Positions 50,513-58,832 of a stretch of 64,000 nucleotides of DNA are shown here, piece after piece. Under the pieces are notes generated by a model. It worked only from the letters and a program-made list of their open reading frames with translations. It was not told the origin of the DNA and did no database searches. The stretch spans positions 1-64,000 of the forward strand of contig NZ_SWJZ01000016.1 in the NCBI RefSeq assembly GCF_005144475.1. Direction: 5' to 3'. This stretch comes from Rhodobacter capsulatus. Its GTDB lineage: Bacteria; Pseudomonadota; Alphaproteobacteria; Rhodobacterales; Rhodobacteraceae. Made by a program: the position numbers and the translations under genes. The stretch's first letter is position 1; every line of letters starts with the position of its first letter.

Positions 50513-51655
50513 TCAGGAGGTTGCGGGAAGGGAAAGGGGGGGCTGCGGCGCCGTCCGGCGCCCGGGGTCGGTCAAGGTGATCCGCTGCCCGGTCGCGTCG
50601 AACAGATGCAGCGCCTCGGGGCTGAGCCGCGCCTGCAGCGCGGTGCCGGGGGCCCAGGGCGGCGGGCGGTGGGTGATCGCGGTCAGGACCGTGGTTTCGG
50701 CCGGGGCGCGGTGCAGAAGTTCCAAAAGCCAGCCGCCGCCGGTGGGCAGCACCGCGCCCAGATCAAGCGGCAGGCTGCCCGGGCCGGGCCTTGTGTCGAG
50801 CGCGATCCCCTCGGGGCGCAGGCCAAGCGCGGCGGCCTGCGGCAACAGCCGGGCGAGCGGGCCAAGCGCCCCGGTCCGCGCCAGCGTCTCGGCGAGCGGC
50901 GTTCCGGTCGCGATCATGTTGATCGGCGGGTTGCCGATGAATTCCGCGACGAAACGGGTGGCAGGCTGGCCATAGATCTGATCGGGGCTGCCCACCTGCT
51001 GCACCGCGCCGCGGCGCATCACCGCGATGCGGGTGGCCAGCGTCATCGCCTCCCACTGGTCATGGGTGACGAAGACGATGGTGGTGCCGAACTCGCGGTG
51101 CAGCCGCGCCAGTTCCGCCCGCATCGTCAGCCGCAACCCGGCATCAAGGTTCGACAAAGGTTCGTCGAGCAGCAGCACCCCCGGATCGACCACCAGCGCC
51201 CGCGCCAGCGCCACGCGCTGTTGTTGCCCGCCCGAAAGCTGGCTGGGCAGCCGGTCCGCCAGGGCCGAGATGCAGAGCTTTTCCATCACCGCGCCCAGCC
51301 GCGCCTGCCGCTCGGCCGCGGGAACATTGCGCAGCCGCAGCCCGAAATCGATGTTGCGCGCAACCGTCATGTGCGGCCACAGCGCATAGGACTGGAACAC
51401 CAGCCCCAGACCGCGCCGCTCGGGCGGGACGAAGATGCCGCGGCGCAGGCTGTCGACCAGCTGCCCGCCGATGGCGATTTCCCCGCCCGAGACCTGTTCC
51501 AGCCCCGCGATCATCCGCAGGATCGTGGTCTTGCCGCAGCCCGAAGGCCCCAGCAGGCACATGAAATCGCCCTTCGCCACGGTCAAGGAGACCGCGCGCA
51601 CCGCGGGATCGCGGCCGTAACTCTTGCTCAGGTTTGTCAGCTCGATCTGCGGCAT
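50513..51655 (-). CDS. ABC transporter ATP-binding protein (FbpC/PotA type)
   Basis: The 380-residue ATPase energises the importer. It has Walker A GPSGCGKT at 36-43, signature LSGGQQQR at 140-147, Walker B VLLLDEP near 160-166, the switch His in THDQWEAM, and a C-terminal TOBE-like regulatory domain (about 250-375). It lies between the permease and binding-protein genes with short spacers (3 and 11 bp). Confidence 0.95.
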   Translation of the reverse strand: MPQIELTNLSKSYGRDPAVRAVSLTVAKGDFMCLLGPSGCGKTTILRMIAGLEQVSGGEIAIGGQLVDSLRRGIFVPPERRGLGLVFQSYALWPHMTVARNIDFGLRLRNVPAAERQARLGAVMEKLCISALADRLPSQLSGGQQQRVALARALVVDPGVLLLDEPLSNLDAGLRLTMRAELARLHREFGTTIVFVTHDQWEAMTLATRIAVMRRGAVQQVGSPDQIYGQPATRFVAEFIGNPPINMIATGTPLAETLARTGALGPLARLLPQAAALGLRPEGIALDTRPGPGSLPLDLGAVLPTGGGWLLELLHRAPAETTVLTAITHRPPPWAPGTALQARLSPEALHLFDATGQRITLTDPGRRTAPQPPLSLPATS

Positions 51656-51658
51656 CAG

Positions 51659-53482
51659 TCACGCTCCCAGCCCGTCGGCCAGTCCCGTGCGGGTCAGCCG
51701 GTTGATCGCCATCGTGCCGCCCCAGGAGACCAGCGCGATCATCAGCACCACCGCATTGGCGGCCTGTTCGTAATTGTAATCGACGAGCCGAAGCGCCCAG
51801 GTGGTCAGCACATCGGTTGCCGGAACCGCAAGAATGATGAACAGCGAGACGTTCTTGATCCCCGAGATGAAGGGCATCAGCACCGCGCTGATCAGCGGGC
51901 CGCGCTGGATCGGCAGCACGATGGCGCGCATCCGGGCCAGCCAGCCCGCGCCGATCATCCGCCCGGCCTCCTCGGCCTCGGCGCCCAGCTGCGTCATCGC
52001 GGCAATGCCGGTGCGGGCGGCGAAGGGCATCTGATCGGCGACCATGGCTAGGAACAGGATGACCGGCGTGCCGTAAAGCGCCGGGATCGGGCCGCGTTGA
52101 ACCGCAAACAGCGCCATGAAGGCGGCGGCAAAGGCGATGCCGGGCACCAGATAGGGCAGGAAGGTGATCTGACGCAGCGCCGTGGCGACCCAGCGCACCG
52201 GGCTGCGCACCACCGCATAGCCCACCAGCATGCCCAGCACCCCCGCCGTCAACGCCGCCGCGCCGACGATGCGGACCGAATTGCCGAAAGCCTGCCAGAA
52301 CTCGGGCGCGAGCAGGATGCCCGAGCGCAGGGCGACCGTGTGCAGATCGGTGCCGATCCAGTAATCGAAGGTGAAGTTCTCTGCGGTGAACCGGCCGGGC
52401 AGCTTCATCACCGTCGAGAGCGCCAGCGCCGAAAGCGGCACCGCCACGCCCAGAACAAAGGTCAGCGCCGCCAGCGTGAAGGCGGGCCAGCGCCAGCGGC
52501 CCAGCGCTTGCAGCCGCTCGGTCATGCCCTTGCCGCCGATGGTGACGAAGCGGCGGCTTTCCCGCATCATCCAGGCGTCCAGGCCCAGCGTCGCCACGCC
52601 GATCAGCAGGATCACCCCCGCCAGCACCGCCGCGACGCCATCTTGCTGCGTGCCGATGGCGCGGTAAAGCGAGGTCGAGAGCGTCTCGAACCGCACCGGC
52701 AGGCCAAGGATATAGGCCACCGAAAACTCGCCCACGCCATCGGCAAAGATCAGCAACGCCGCCGACAGAAGCGCCGGACGCAACAGCGGCAGCAGGATCT
52801 TGCGCAGGATCTGGCCGCGCGGGGCGCCCAGCATCCGCGCGGCTTCCTCCAACTGGCCATCGATGCGGCGCAGCGCGGTGCCGGTCAGCAGGATCGCATA
52901 GGGCGTGTAATGCAGCGCGAGGATCAGCACGGTCGGAAAGAGCCCGTAAGACACCCAGTTGGGCGGCGCATGGCCCAGCGCCTCGGCCCAGCCGGGCTGG
53001 CCGCCGACGGTGCGGTTCTTGAACAGCGTCAGCCAGGCCAGCGCGAAGGTCGAGGCGGGCAACATGCAGGGCACGATCAGCGCGGTCGAAAACCAGCGCC
53101 GCCCCGGCAGGTCGGTGCGCGCCAGAAGCCAGCCCAGCAGCGTGCCGAGCGCGAGCGCCAGCGCGGTGGCCGACAGCGCCACGATCAGCGTGTTCAGCAG
53201 CGGCCGCCAGAACAGCAGCTGCGACATGCGCGAGGCCAGAACGCGCTCAAGATAATAGCTGGTGAGGCTGCCAGGTTGCACATGCGTGCGCGCCTCGTCG
53301 CCGATCTGCGCGACCACCAGATCCGCCAGCAGCGACGCCACGGGCGCGGCGATCAGATAAAGGAACAGCCCCAGCAGCACGAGGGCCAGAACCAGGGTGG
53401 CGTCCTGAAACGCTGTTCTTGCCCGATAAAGGGACGGCCCCAGTCGTTCCGGCATCTGAAGGAAAGAAGAGCGTATCGGCAT
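51659..53482 (-). CDS. ABC transporter permease, fused two-domain (FbpB-like)
   Basis: The protein of about 607 residues carries two permease halves, each with six predicted helices. Each half has an EAA loop for the ATPase: EEAARMLGAPRGQILRKIL and EEAGRMIGAGWLARMRAIV. The start at 53482 (MPIRSSFLQM) has AAGGAT seven bases upstream; 53500 (MDKDPAMP) is possible but has a poorer site. It is the first gene of the operon permease-ATPase-binding protein-phosphatase-phosphatase-LacI. A TTGCAC/GTGCAA palindrome lies 60 bp upstream. Confidence 0.92.
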   Translation of the reverse strand: MPIRSSFLQMPERLGPSLYRARTAFQDATLVLALVLLGLFLYLIAAPVASLLADLVVAQIGDEARTHVQPGSLTSYYLERVLASRMSQLLFWRPLLNTLIVALSATALALALGTLLGWLLARTDLPGRRWFSTALIVPCMLPASTFALAWLTLFKNRTVGGQPGWAEALGHAPPNWVSYGLFPTVLILALHYTPYAILLTGTALRRIDGQLEEAARMLGAPRGQILRKILLPLLRPALLSAALLIFADGVGEFSVAYILGLPVRFETLSTSLYRAIGTQQDGVAAVLAGVILLIGVATLGLDAWMMRESRRFVTIGGKGMTERLQALGRWRWPAFTLAALTFVLGVAVPLSALALSTVMKLPGRFTAENFTFDYWIGTDLHTVALRSGILLAPEFWQAFGNSVRIVGAAALTAGVLGMLVGYAVVRSPVRWVATALRQITFLPYLVPGIAFAAAFMALFAVQRGPIPALYGTPVILFLAMVADQMPFAARTGIAAMTQLGAEAEEAGRMIGAGWLARMRAIVLPIQRGPLISAVLMPFISGIKNVSLFIILAVPATDVLTTWALRLVDYNYEQAANAVVLMIALVSWGGTMAINRLTRTGLADGLGA

Positions 53483-53542
53483 CGCGGGATCCTTGTCCAT
53501 TGCCGGATCCCTAGGCCGATTCCGTGACGGGCCGATGACATC

Positions 53543-53558
53543 TTGCACCTATGTGCAA
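53543..53558. promoter_or_regulatory. Palindromic operator candidate for the LacI-controlled ABC operon
   Basis: TTGCAC-CTAT-GTGCAA is a perfect 6+4+6 inverted repeat about 60 bp upstream of the permease start. Position and symmetry suit a LacI-family dimer, and a LacI gene closes the operon. The regulator-site pairing is inferred. Confidence 0.5.
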
Positions 53559-53872
53559 CGCGGGTCTGCCCGAAGCGCCCGGTCCCATCGGCGGCGGTGC
53601 GCAGCTTTGACCCTGCCGGAGCCACATCGTGACCCCGGGCGGTCAGAGGGGTCACATGAGCAAGCCGGGACCCTCTCGCCCGCACCGGCGAACGGGTCCG
53701 GTTCTGCCGCCATCATCGACCGGAAGCGCCCTTTCGCCCAACAGCTTTTGCGACGCCGTCGGACGGGCGCCGCGCGCCTGCGGCAGACCAGACCCCAAAG
53801 CCCAAGCGCAACGGCAAGCCCAAGATGCCATGCCCACGCCGGGGGGGCGGTCGAGACGGTTGGATCGTTCAT
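53549..53872 (-). CDS. Small ORF with one hydrophobic helix, doubtful
   Basis: A 107-codon frame begins at ATG 53872, which overlaps the stop of the ArsR fragment by 4 bases (ATGA) and has AGGAG seven bases upstream. Residues about 11-30 (AWAWHLGLAVALGLWGLVC) could span a membrane. The rest is Arg-rich and low in conserved features. The strong ribosome site and coupling suggest a former or present gene, perhaps the truncated start of a membrane permease. I do not recognise it. It may be a decayed remnant. Confidence 0.25.
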   Translation of the reverse strand: MNDPTVSTAPPAWAWHLGLAVALGLWGLVCRRRAAPVRRRRKSCWAKGRFRSMMAAEPDPFAGAGERVPACSCDPSDRPGSRCGSGRVKAAHRRRWDRALRADPRCT

Positions 53873-54012
53873 GCGGCGCTCCTGCGGGGGGCGGCGGCGG
53901 CCGCCAGAACGGCGGTCAGCACGGCGCGGATTTCGGGCGCCATCTCGGGGTTCCGCCGATAACGGACCCATTGCGCGTCGCGGCGGTCCACCACCAGCCC
54001 CGCCTGTTTCCG
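53869..54012 (-). pseudogene. C-terminal fragment of an ArsR-family regulator
   Basis: In the frame just after the arsJ stop, the peptide RKQAGLVVDRRDAQWVRYRRN followed by PEMAPEIRAVLTAVLAA matches the wing and last helix of ArsR repressors. The DNA-recognition helices are missing; upstream, the frame merely runs through arsJ in the wrong phase. The homology begins about 5 bp after the arsJ stop, so a deletion probably fused the arsJ end to the tail of an arsR gene. There is no independent start. Confidence 0.6.
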
Positions 54013-54016
54013 CGCC

Positions 54017-55261
54017 TCAGTCCCGCGCCAGCCTGCGCGCGGCGATCCAGCTTGCCGCCGCCATCGCGCCCGCGGTGGCAAGGCAAAGCGGCAGCCCGCC
54101 GATCTGGTAGCTGAGGCCCGACAAGAGCGTGCCAACCAGCCGCCCGGCCGCATTGGCCATGTAGTAAAAGCCCACGTCGCGGGTGATCCGTCTGGCGTCG
54201 CCAAAGGCAAGGATCAGATAGGAATGCACCGAGGAGTTGATCGCGAAGACGAAGCCGAAGGCGAGAAGCCCCAAAAGGATCGTGGCGGTCAGCCAAGGCG
54301 CGGGCGCGGGGGCGATCTGCACGGCCGCCGCCAGCGCGAAGGGGATCGGCACGAGATAGCCCGCCCAGGCGATCGCCTTTGCCGTGATCGCGGCCTCGGG
54401 CTGGGATTTCGCGCCCAAAAGCCGCGGCGCAAAGGCCTGCACCGCGCCATAGGCGATGATCCAGAGCGCCATGAAACCGCCGGTCAGAAAGAACGCCTCG
54501 CGCCGCCCCTCGGCCGTGCCATCCGACAGAACCGCCTGGAAATACACGGGCAAGCCGACGACGAACCAGACATCGCGGGCGCCGAACAGGAACATCCGCG
54601 CCAAGGAGAGCCGGTTCACCCGCGGGTCTTGGGATCGCCAGCCGCCCCAAGACTCCTCGGATTTCATCTTTCCGGGCAGGCCTGCGGGCAGGAACAGCAC
54701 CACCGCGATCAGGATCGCCGCCAAGAGCCCTGCCATGCCCCAGATCGCCGGTGTGAACCCCACAACGCCCAAGAGCGCCGCGCCGAGGAAGAAGCCCAGC
54801 CCCTTGACCGCGTTCTTTGACCCGGTCAGCGCCGCGACCCAGCGAAAGAGCCCTGCCTCGCCGCCGGGCGCCAGCAGCTTGACCGCCGATTTCGACGACA
54901 TCTTGGCCAGATCCTTGGCCACGCCGGACAGCCCCTGCACCGTCATCACGAAGGCGACCGAAACCGGGATCGACCAGCCCGGGTCCAGCTGCGAAAGCGC
55001 GATCAGCGCCGCCACCTGCAGCCCCAACCCGGCGTAAAGCGTGGCCGCCAGACCAAACCGCGCCGCCAGCCACCCGGCGCCGAGGTTGGTGCCGATCCCC
55101 GCGATTTCATAAAGCAGAAACAGCCAGGCCAGCGCGACCGGGCTGAACCCCAGCCCGTTGAACTGCAAGAGCACCAGCATGCGCAGCGCGCCATCGGAAA
55201 GCATGAAGGCCCAATAGGCGGCGGTGACGGCGGCGTAAGCGCGGATCGGAGTGTCGGACAT
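54017..55261 (-). CDS. arsJ: ArsJ-type MFS organoarsenical efflux permease
   Basis: The 414-residue protein has about 12 membrane segments of the major facilitator type and the ArsJ-like cytoplasmic segment GVAKDLAKMSSKSAVK, then LTGSKNAVKGLGFFLGA. ArsJ exports 1-arseno-3-phosphoglycerate, made by a partner GAPDH that uses arsenate in place of phosphate. That GAPDH gene ends 77 bp upstream. The start at 55261 has AGGAA. It ends next to an ArsR fragment. Confidence 0.9.
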   Translation of the reverse strand: MSDTPIRAYAAVTAAYWAFMLSDGALRMLVLLQFNGLGFSPVALAWLFLLYEIAGIGTNLGAGWLAARFGLAATLYAGLGLQVAALIALSQLDPGWSIPVSVAFVMTVQGLSGVAKDLAKMSSKSAVKLLAPGGEAGLFRWVAALTGSKNAVKGLGFFLGAALLGVVGFTPAIWGMAGLLAAILIAVVLFLPAGLPGKMKSEESWGGWRSQDPRVNRLSLARMFLFGARDVWFVVGLPVYFQAVLSDGTAEGRREAFFLTGGFMALWIIAYGAVQAFAPRLLGAKSQPEAAITAKAIAWAGYLVPIPFALAAAVQIAPAPAPWLTATILLGLLAFGFVFAINSSVHSYLILAFGDARRITRDVGFYYMANAAGRLVGTLLSGLSYQIGGLPLCLATAGAMAAASWIAARRLARD

Positions 55262-55282
55262 GGCGGGTTCCTGCCCGGGCCG

Positions 55283-55320
55283 CCGGGGGCTGTCTGCCCC
55301 CGGACCCCCGAGGATATTTT
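55283..55320. repeat. Family-type hairpin with GGACCCCCGAGGATATTTT tail
   Basis: CCGGGGGC (55283-55290) pairs with GCCCCCGG (55296-55303), followed by the ACCCCCGAGGATATTTT tail. I recall near-identical hairpins scattered between genes in many Rhodobacteraceae. Here it lies inside the ars operon between the GAPDH and arsJ genes. On the plus strand it resembles a terminator. On the minus (ars) strand it could stabilise or trim mRNA. Confidence 0.6.
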
Positions 55321-55338
55321 GACCAAGGTGAAAGCAGA

Positions 55339-56346
55339 TCAGAGGCTTGCGGCCACCATCCGGGTGATATCGGCCATCCGGCAGACATAGCCCCATTCGT
55401 TGTCATACCAGGCGTAAAGCTTCAGCTGCGTGCCGTTCACCACCATCGTCGAAGGACCGTCGATGATCGCGGACCGCGGGTCATTGGTGAAATCCGAAGA
55501 CACGAGCGGCCGGGTCTCGAAGCCGAGAATGCCCTTGAACGGCCCTTCGGCGGCGGTTTTGAACAGGCTGTTCACCTCCTCCACCGTCGTCGGGCGCTCG
55601 AGCTCGAAGACGCAATCGGTCAGCGAGGCGTTCAGCAGCGGCACCCGGACGGCATGGCCGTTGAGCCGCCCCGTCAGTTCGGGATAGATCAGCGTGATCG
55701 CCGTGGCCGAGCCGGTGCTGGTGGGGATGAGGTTCATCAGTGCGGACCGGGCCCGGCGCAGATCTTTCGCGGGGCGGTCCACGATGGTTTGCGTGTTCGT
55801 CACGTCATGCAGCGTGGTGATGGATCCGTGTTTGATCCCGAGGGCTTCGTGGATCACCTTCACCACCGGGGCAAGGCAGTTCGTGGTGCAAGACGCCGCC
55901 GTGATCAGCCGTTGGCTGCCATCATAAAGCGCGTGATTGACACCATGGACGAGGTTCAGCGCGGCTGCGTCCTTGATCGGGGCACTGACGACGACCTTGC
56001 GCACCCCCGCGTCGAAATAGGGCTGCAGCCTGGCCGCGGTCTTGAAATGGCCGGTGCAGTCCAGCACCAGATCGACGCTCCTCTCGGCCAAGGGCAGGGC
56101 TTCGAGCGTCTTTTCGCGCGTCAGGGGGATGCGCTGCCCCGCGATCTCCAGCCCGGCATCGGTGGCGGCAACGGGGGTCGGCCAGCGGCCATGCACCGTG
56201 TCGAATTCCAGCAGCAGCGCGTGGGTCTCGGCGTCACCCACGGCGTCGTTCAAAAGCACGATCTCCGCCCCGTGGCCCAGATCGACCAGCCGCCGCAGCA
56301 CCAGTTTTCCCATCCGGCCAAGGCCGTTGATCGCGATTTTGGGCAT
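55339..56346 (-). CDS. Arsenate-operon glyceraldehyde-3-phosphate dehydrogenase
   Basis: The 335-residue GAPDH has NAD-binding [10 protein letters not shown] at the start, catalytic Cys153 in ASCTTNC, and His in [10 protein letters not shown]. In arsJ operons this enzyme converts glyceraldehyde-3-phosphate plus arsenate to 1-arseno-3-phosphoglycerate, which ArsJ exports. The start at 56346 (MPKIAING) is chosen because AAGGA lies six bases upstream; ATG 56352 would abut it. It starts 2 bases past the arsR-arsC stop. Confidence 0.92.
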   Translation of the reverse strand: MPKIAINGLGRMGKLVLRRLVDLGHGAEIVLLNDAVGDAETHALLLEFDTVHGRWPTPVAATDAGLEIAGQRIPLTREKTLEALPLAERSVDLVLDCTGHFKTAARLQPYFDAGVRKVVVSAPIKDAAALNLVHGVNHALYDGSQRLITAASCTTNCLAPVVKVIHEALGIKHGSITTLHDVTNTQTIVDRPAKDLRRARSALMNLIPTSTGSATAITLIYPELTGRLNGHAVRVPLLNASLTDCVFELERPTTVEEVNSLFKTAAEGPFKGILGFETRPLVSSDFTNDPRSAIIDGPSTMVVNGTQLKLYAWYDNEWGYVCRMADITRMVAASL

Positions 56347-56348
56347 GG

Positions 56349-57194
56349 TCATTCCTTTTCGGGCGCGGCGCCGATCGCATCGACGCGGGTCTGCAGGGCA
56401 AGGCGGTCGAGCGTGTCGAAGGGCAGTGCGACAAAGGCGGCGATGCGGCGGCGCAACGCGCCGTAGGTCTGCGCGAAGATCAGCGCCTTTTCCGCCTCGG
56501 TGCCCGTGGCCTTCACCGGGTCGGGCAGGCCCCAATGGCCGGTGATCGGCTGGCCGGGCCAGGGCGGGCACTCCTCGGCGGCGGCGGTGTCGCAGACGGT
56601 GAAGACGAAATCCATCGGCGGCGCCGCAGGGCCTTGGAATTCGGACAGGTGCTTGGCGCGCAGGCCGGTGAGGTCATGGTCGTTGCGGGCCAGAACCTCC
56701 CGCGTGACGGGGTTGATCGTGGTCCCGGGCCTTGTGCCGGCGGAATGGGCCGCGAACCGCCCCTTGCCCAGATCGCGCAGAAGCGCCTCGGCAAGGATCG
56801 AGCGGGCAGAGTTTCCCGAGCAGAGGAAGAGCACGTTGAACATGGCGTCCTGCATGGGTTTTTCCTTTGGCATGAGGGCTTTCGGCATCAGGTCGGGGCG
56901 GGCGCGGCCCAGATCGAGGGCGAGATAGCCGATCAGCGATTCGGTTTTGCGAAGGTCGACGGCGTAAAACAGCGAGCGCCCGTCGCGGCGCATCTGCACC
57001 AGCCCGCAGCCGGTCAGATCCGCCAGATGGTGCGAGAGCGTGTTTGGCTTCAGCGCCAAGGCGGTTGCGATTTCCGTCGGCCGCACGCCTTGCGGGGCAA
57101 AGCGCATCAAGAGCCGGAACACGGCCAACCGGCCGGGATGGCCGAGACAGGCGAAGGCAGAGGCGGCGTCGGGGGTGGGGCCCATCGTTTCCAT
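56349..57194 (-). CDS. ArsR-ArsC fusion: arsenic repressor joined to arsenate reductase
   Basis: The 281-residue protein joins two units. Residues 1-105 are an ArsR-type winged helix ([22 protein letters not shown] recognition region, [10 protein letters not shown] wing). Residues 118-281 are a low-molecular-weight-phosphatase-type arsenate reductase with CSGNSARS at 125-132 and later Cys residues in [11 protein letters not shown]. It would sense arsenite and reduce arsenate in one polypeptide. The start at 57194 has AGGA nearby; 57185 is an alternative. It leads the ars operon and has a palindrome over its start. Confidence 0.9.
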   Translation of the reverse strand: METMGPTPDAASAFACLGHPGRLAVFRLLMRFAPQGVRPTEIATALALKPNTLSHHLADLTGCGLVQMRRDGRSLFYAVDLRKTESLIGYLALDLGRARPDLMPKALMPKEKPMQDAMFNVLFLCSGNSARSILAEALLRDLGKGRFAAHSAGTRPGTTINPVTREVLARNDHDLTGLRAKHLSEFQGPAAPPMDFVFTVCDTAAAEECPPWPGQPITGHWGLPDPVKATGTEAEKALIFAQTYGALRRRIAAFVALPFDTLDRLALQTRVDAIGAAPEKE

Positions 57195-57214
57195 TATTCC
57201 TGAATACTGGAATA
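57195..57214. promoter_or_regulatory. Candidate ArsR operator
   Basis: TATTCC-N8-GGAATA is a perfect 6-bp inverted repeat immediately upstream of the fusion gene's start and covering its ribosome site. An AT-rich run follows. Position and size suit autoregulation by the ArsR domain. Confidence 0.5.
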
Positions 57215-58030
57215 AAAAAATCCGTCCAGTGAAGCTTTCATGACGGTCATGCAACGCTGCGCCACCGGAATGGGGATTTTACCCGGTCGCGGTGCAGAAG
57301 GGAGACATCCGCTCTGCCGGGGCCCGCGGGCAGGGTCATTCTTCCCGCGCTTCGCGTGCCCGGGAAGGGTGTCCGGCCAAGGCCTGCGCAAATCGTCGGA
57401 GGCGACAAACATCGTCGTGATCCGGCGGGTATGACCAAATCCACCCGCGGCGCAGGCTTGCCGCTTGCCCGGACGCCGACGGTGGGTGCCACCTTGCCTG
57501 GCGCGGGGCCCTTTGTCCGCCCCCGAGGGCCTCGTCTCGACGTCGGGACCGAAGTCCGGGCCGTTTCGGGTTCCCAAAAAGGCCCTCGGGCTTTGTGCAG
57601 CCCACGCGCAAACTGCCTGCAGAGGGGCGGGCCAGCGGTCTGCGATGCTGCACGAATTCGGTGGACTGGCTGGGGTACCCGGATGCCCACAAACCAAAAC
57701 AAATGGTCTGATTTCTCTTTTGAACCAGTGCCTTGAGGGAGTGCCGCAAAGACCGCATCAGCATATGTGCAACCACGGATGCTCCCCCCCATGCAACTTC
57801 GCCACGGCCTTTCTGTCAAGCAAGCGCGCGGCAGGCACCGCTGCCGGGTGTTTGTCCGCCTCCCGGCGACAGGCCCGAGATCAGAGGACTGCTGCGATTG
57901 CGCGGTCGTTGGCCCCTTGATGCGAAGGGCGCTTTCCCGAAGATCGCGCCGTGCAACAAAAAATACTTTGCTGCACACATGCGCCGATGTGCAGCGATGT
58001 CATATTTGCGGCACACCCCGAGCGGCCCTG
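57215..58030. other. Gene-poor stretch between ars operon and CRISPR region
   Basis: More than 800 bp carry no gene I can recognise on either strand; open frames here have no conserved motifs or ribosome sites. Base composition looks less extreme than in neighbouring genes. Near the right end, GCTGCACA (57970-57977) and TGTGCAGC (57988-57995) form an inverted repeat with a 10-base gap, which may be a regulator site for the broken gene that follows. The stretch may be the remains of deleted or transferred DNA. Confidence 0.5.
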
Positions 58031-58805
58031 ATGAGCATCCCCTCCCATTCCCGTGCCGCGCAAGTGGCCTGTCAGGATCTGCGGCGGCTGCATCTCGACG
58101 AGACCGCCTCCGACCTGATCGGTTCGGTCGAGGAGCGCCTTCGCAATGGCCGCACCTATCTCTGGGACAAATTCCGCATCGGGACCGAGATGAAGAGCCG
58201 CGATCTGGGCGAGGGGACGCCGGAGTTGCGCGCCCGGCTGGAACAGGCCGCAAGGTTGAAGGCCGCAAAGGAGCGTCGCAAGACGATGGCGCGGCTTTCC
58301 CGCGTCCTGGCGCCGAGGCGTTCACCGCAACGGACCGCGCACCGGCTCGTTGCTTCTGGCGTTCGCCCGCGCCGGGGTGTTCCGGCTCGGGGGCACTCTG
58401 GTCGGCACGGCCGCCTACGCGCTCTATCAGGGCGAGTTGGGGGGGCGTTTCGATATCGACGCGCGGGCGCAGACCGGGGACATCGACTTTGTCCGTTTCG
58501 AACGGCTTTCTGTCGCTCTGGGCGATCGGGTCGAGGAAACCCGCGGCGACATTCTTCAGGCTCTGAAATTCGACCCCGTGCCCGGGCTTTCCGATCGTCA
58601 GGTCTGGAAATGGCGGCAGAACCGGGGCGCGGCGATGGTGGCGTTCCTTACCCCGGCCTTTGGCGATGAGCGTGTCAAACCGCTTCCGCCGCTGGGGGTC
58701 AGCGCGCAGGCGCTCAATTATCTGAATTTCCTGATCGCCGCGCCGATCCCTGTTGTGGCGCTTTACCGTGCGGGCGTGCTGGTGCAGATCCCGCGGCCAG
58801 CCTGA
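58031..58805 (+). pseudogene. Decayed GSU2403-family nucleotidyltransferase-fold gene
   Basis: The protein starts MSIPSHSRAAQVACQDLRRL in one frame, continues as GAEAFTATDR in a second and LLLAFARAGVFRLGGTLVGT in a third. Together these read as one GSU2403-type nucleotidyltransferase-fold protein. It includes DIDFVRFERLSVALGD and FDPVPGLSDRQVW, and ends VALYRAGVLVQIPRP. Two single-base losses, near 58311 and 58335, explain the frame changes. The usual C-terminal HKL continuation is missing; a stop comes just before the CRISPR array. Function of the family is poorly known. Confidence 0.7.
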
Positions 58806-58832
58806 AGAGACTGCCTGTCACGGCGGACATCC

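Noticed and set aside
49404-53482. Ferric-iron importer (FbpABC)
   Set aside because: Family similarity allows it, but the binding protein shows no clear iron-ligand Tyr pair, and two phosphatases plus a LacI regulator argue for an organic phosphate. It remains an alternative, not the main call.
57247-57978. Protein-coding genes in the gene-poor stretch
   Set aside because: Several open frames of 120-240 codons overlap on both strands. None has a domain, consistent codon use or ribosome site.
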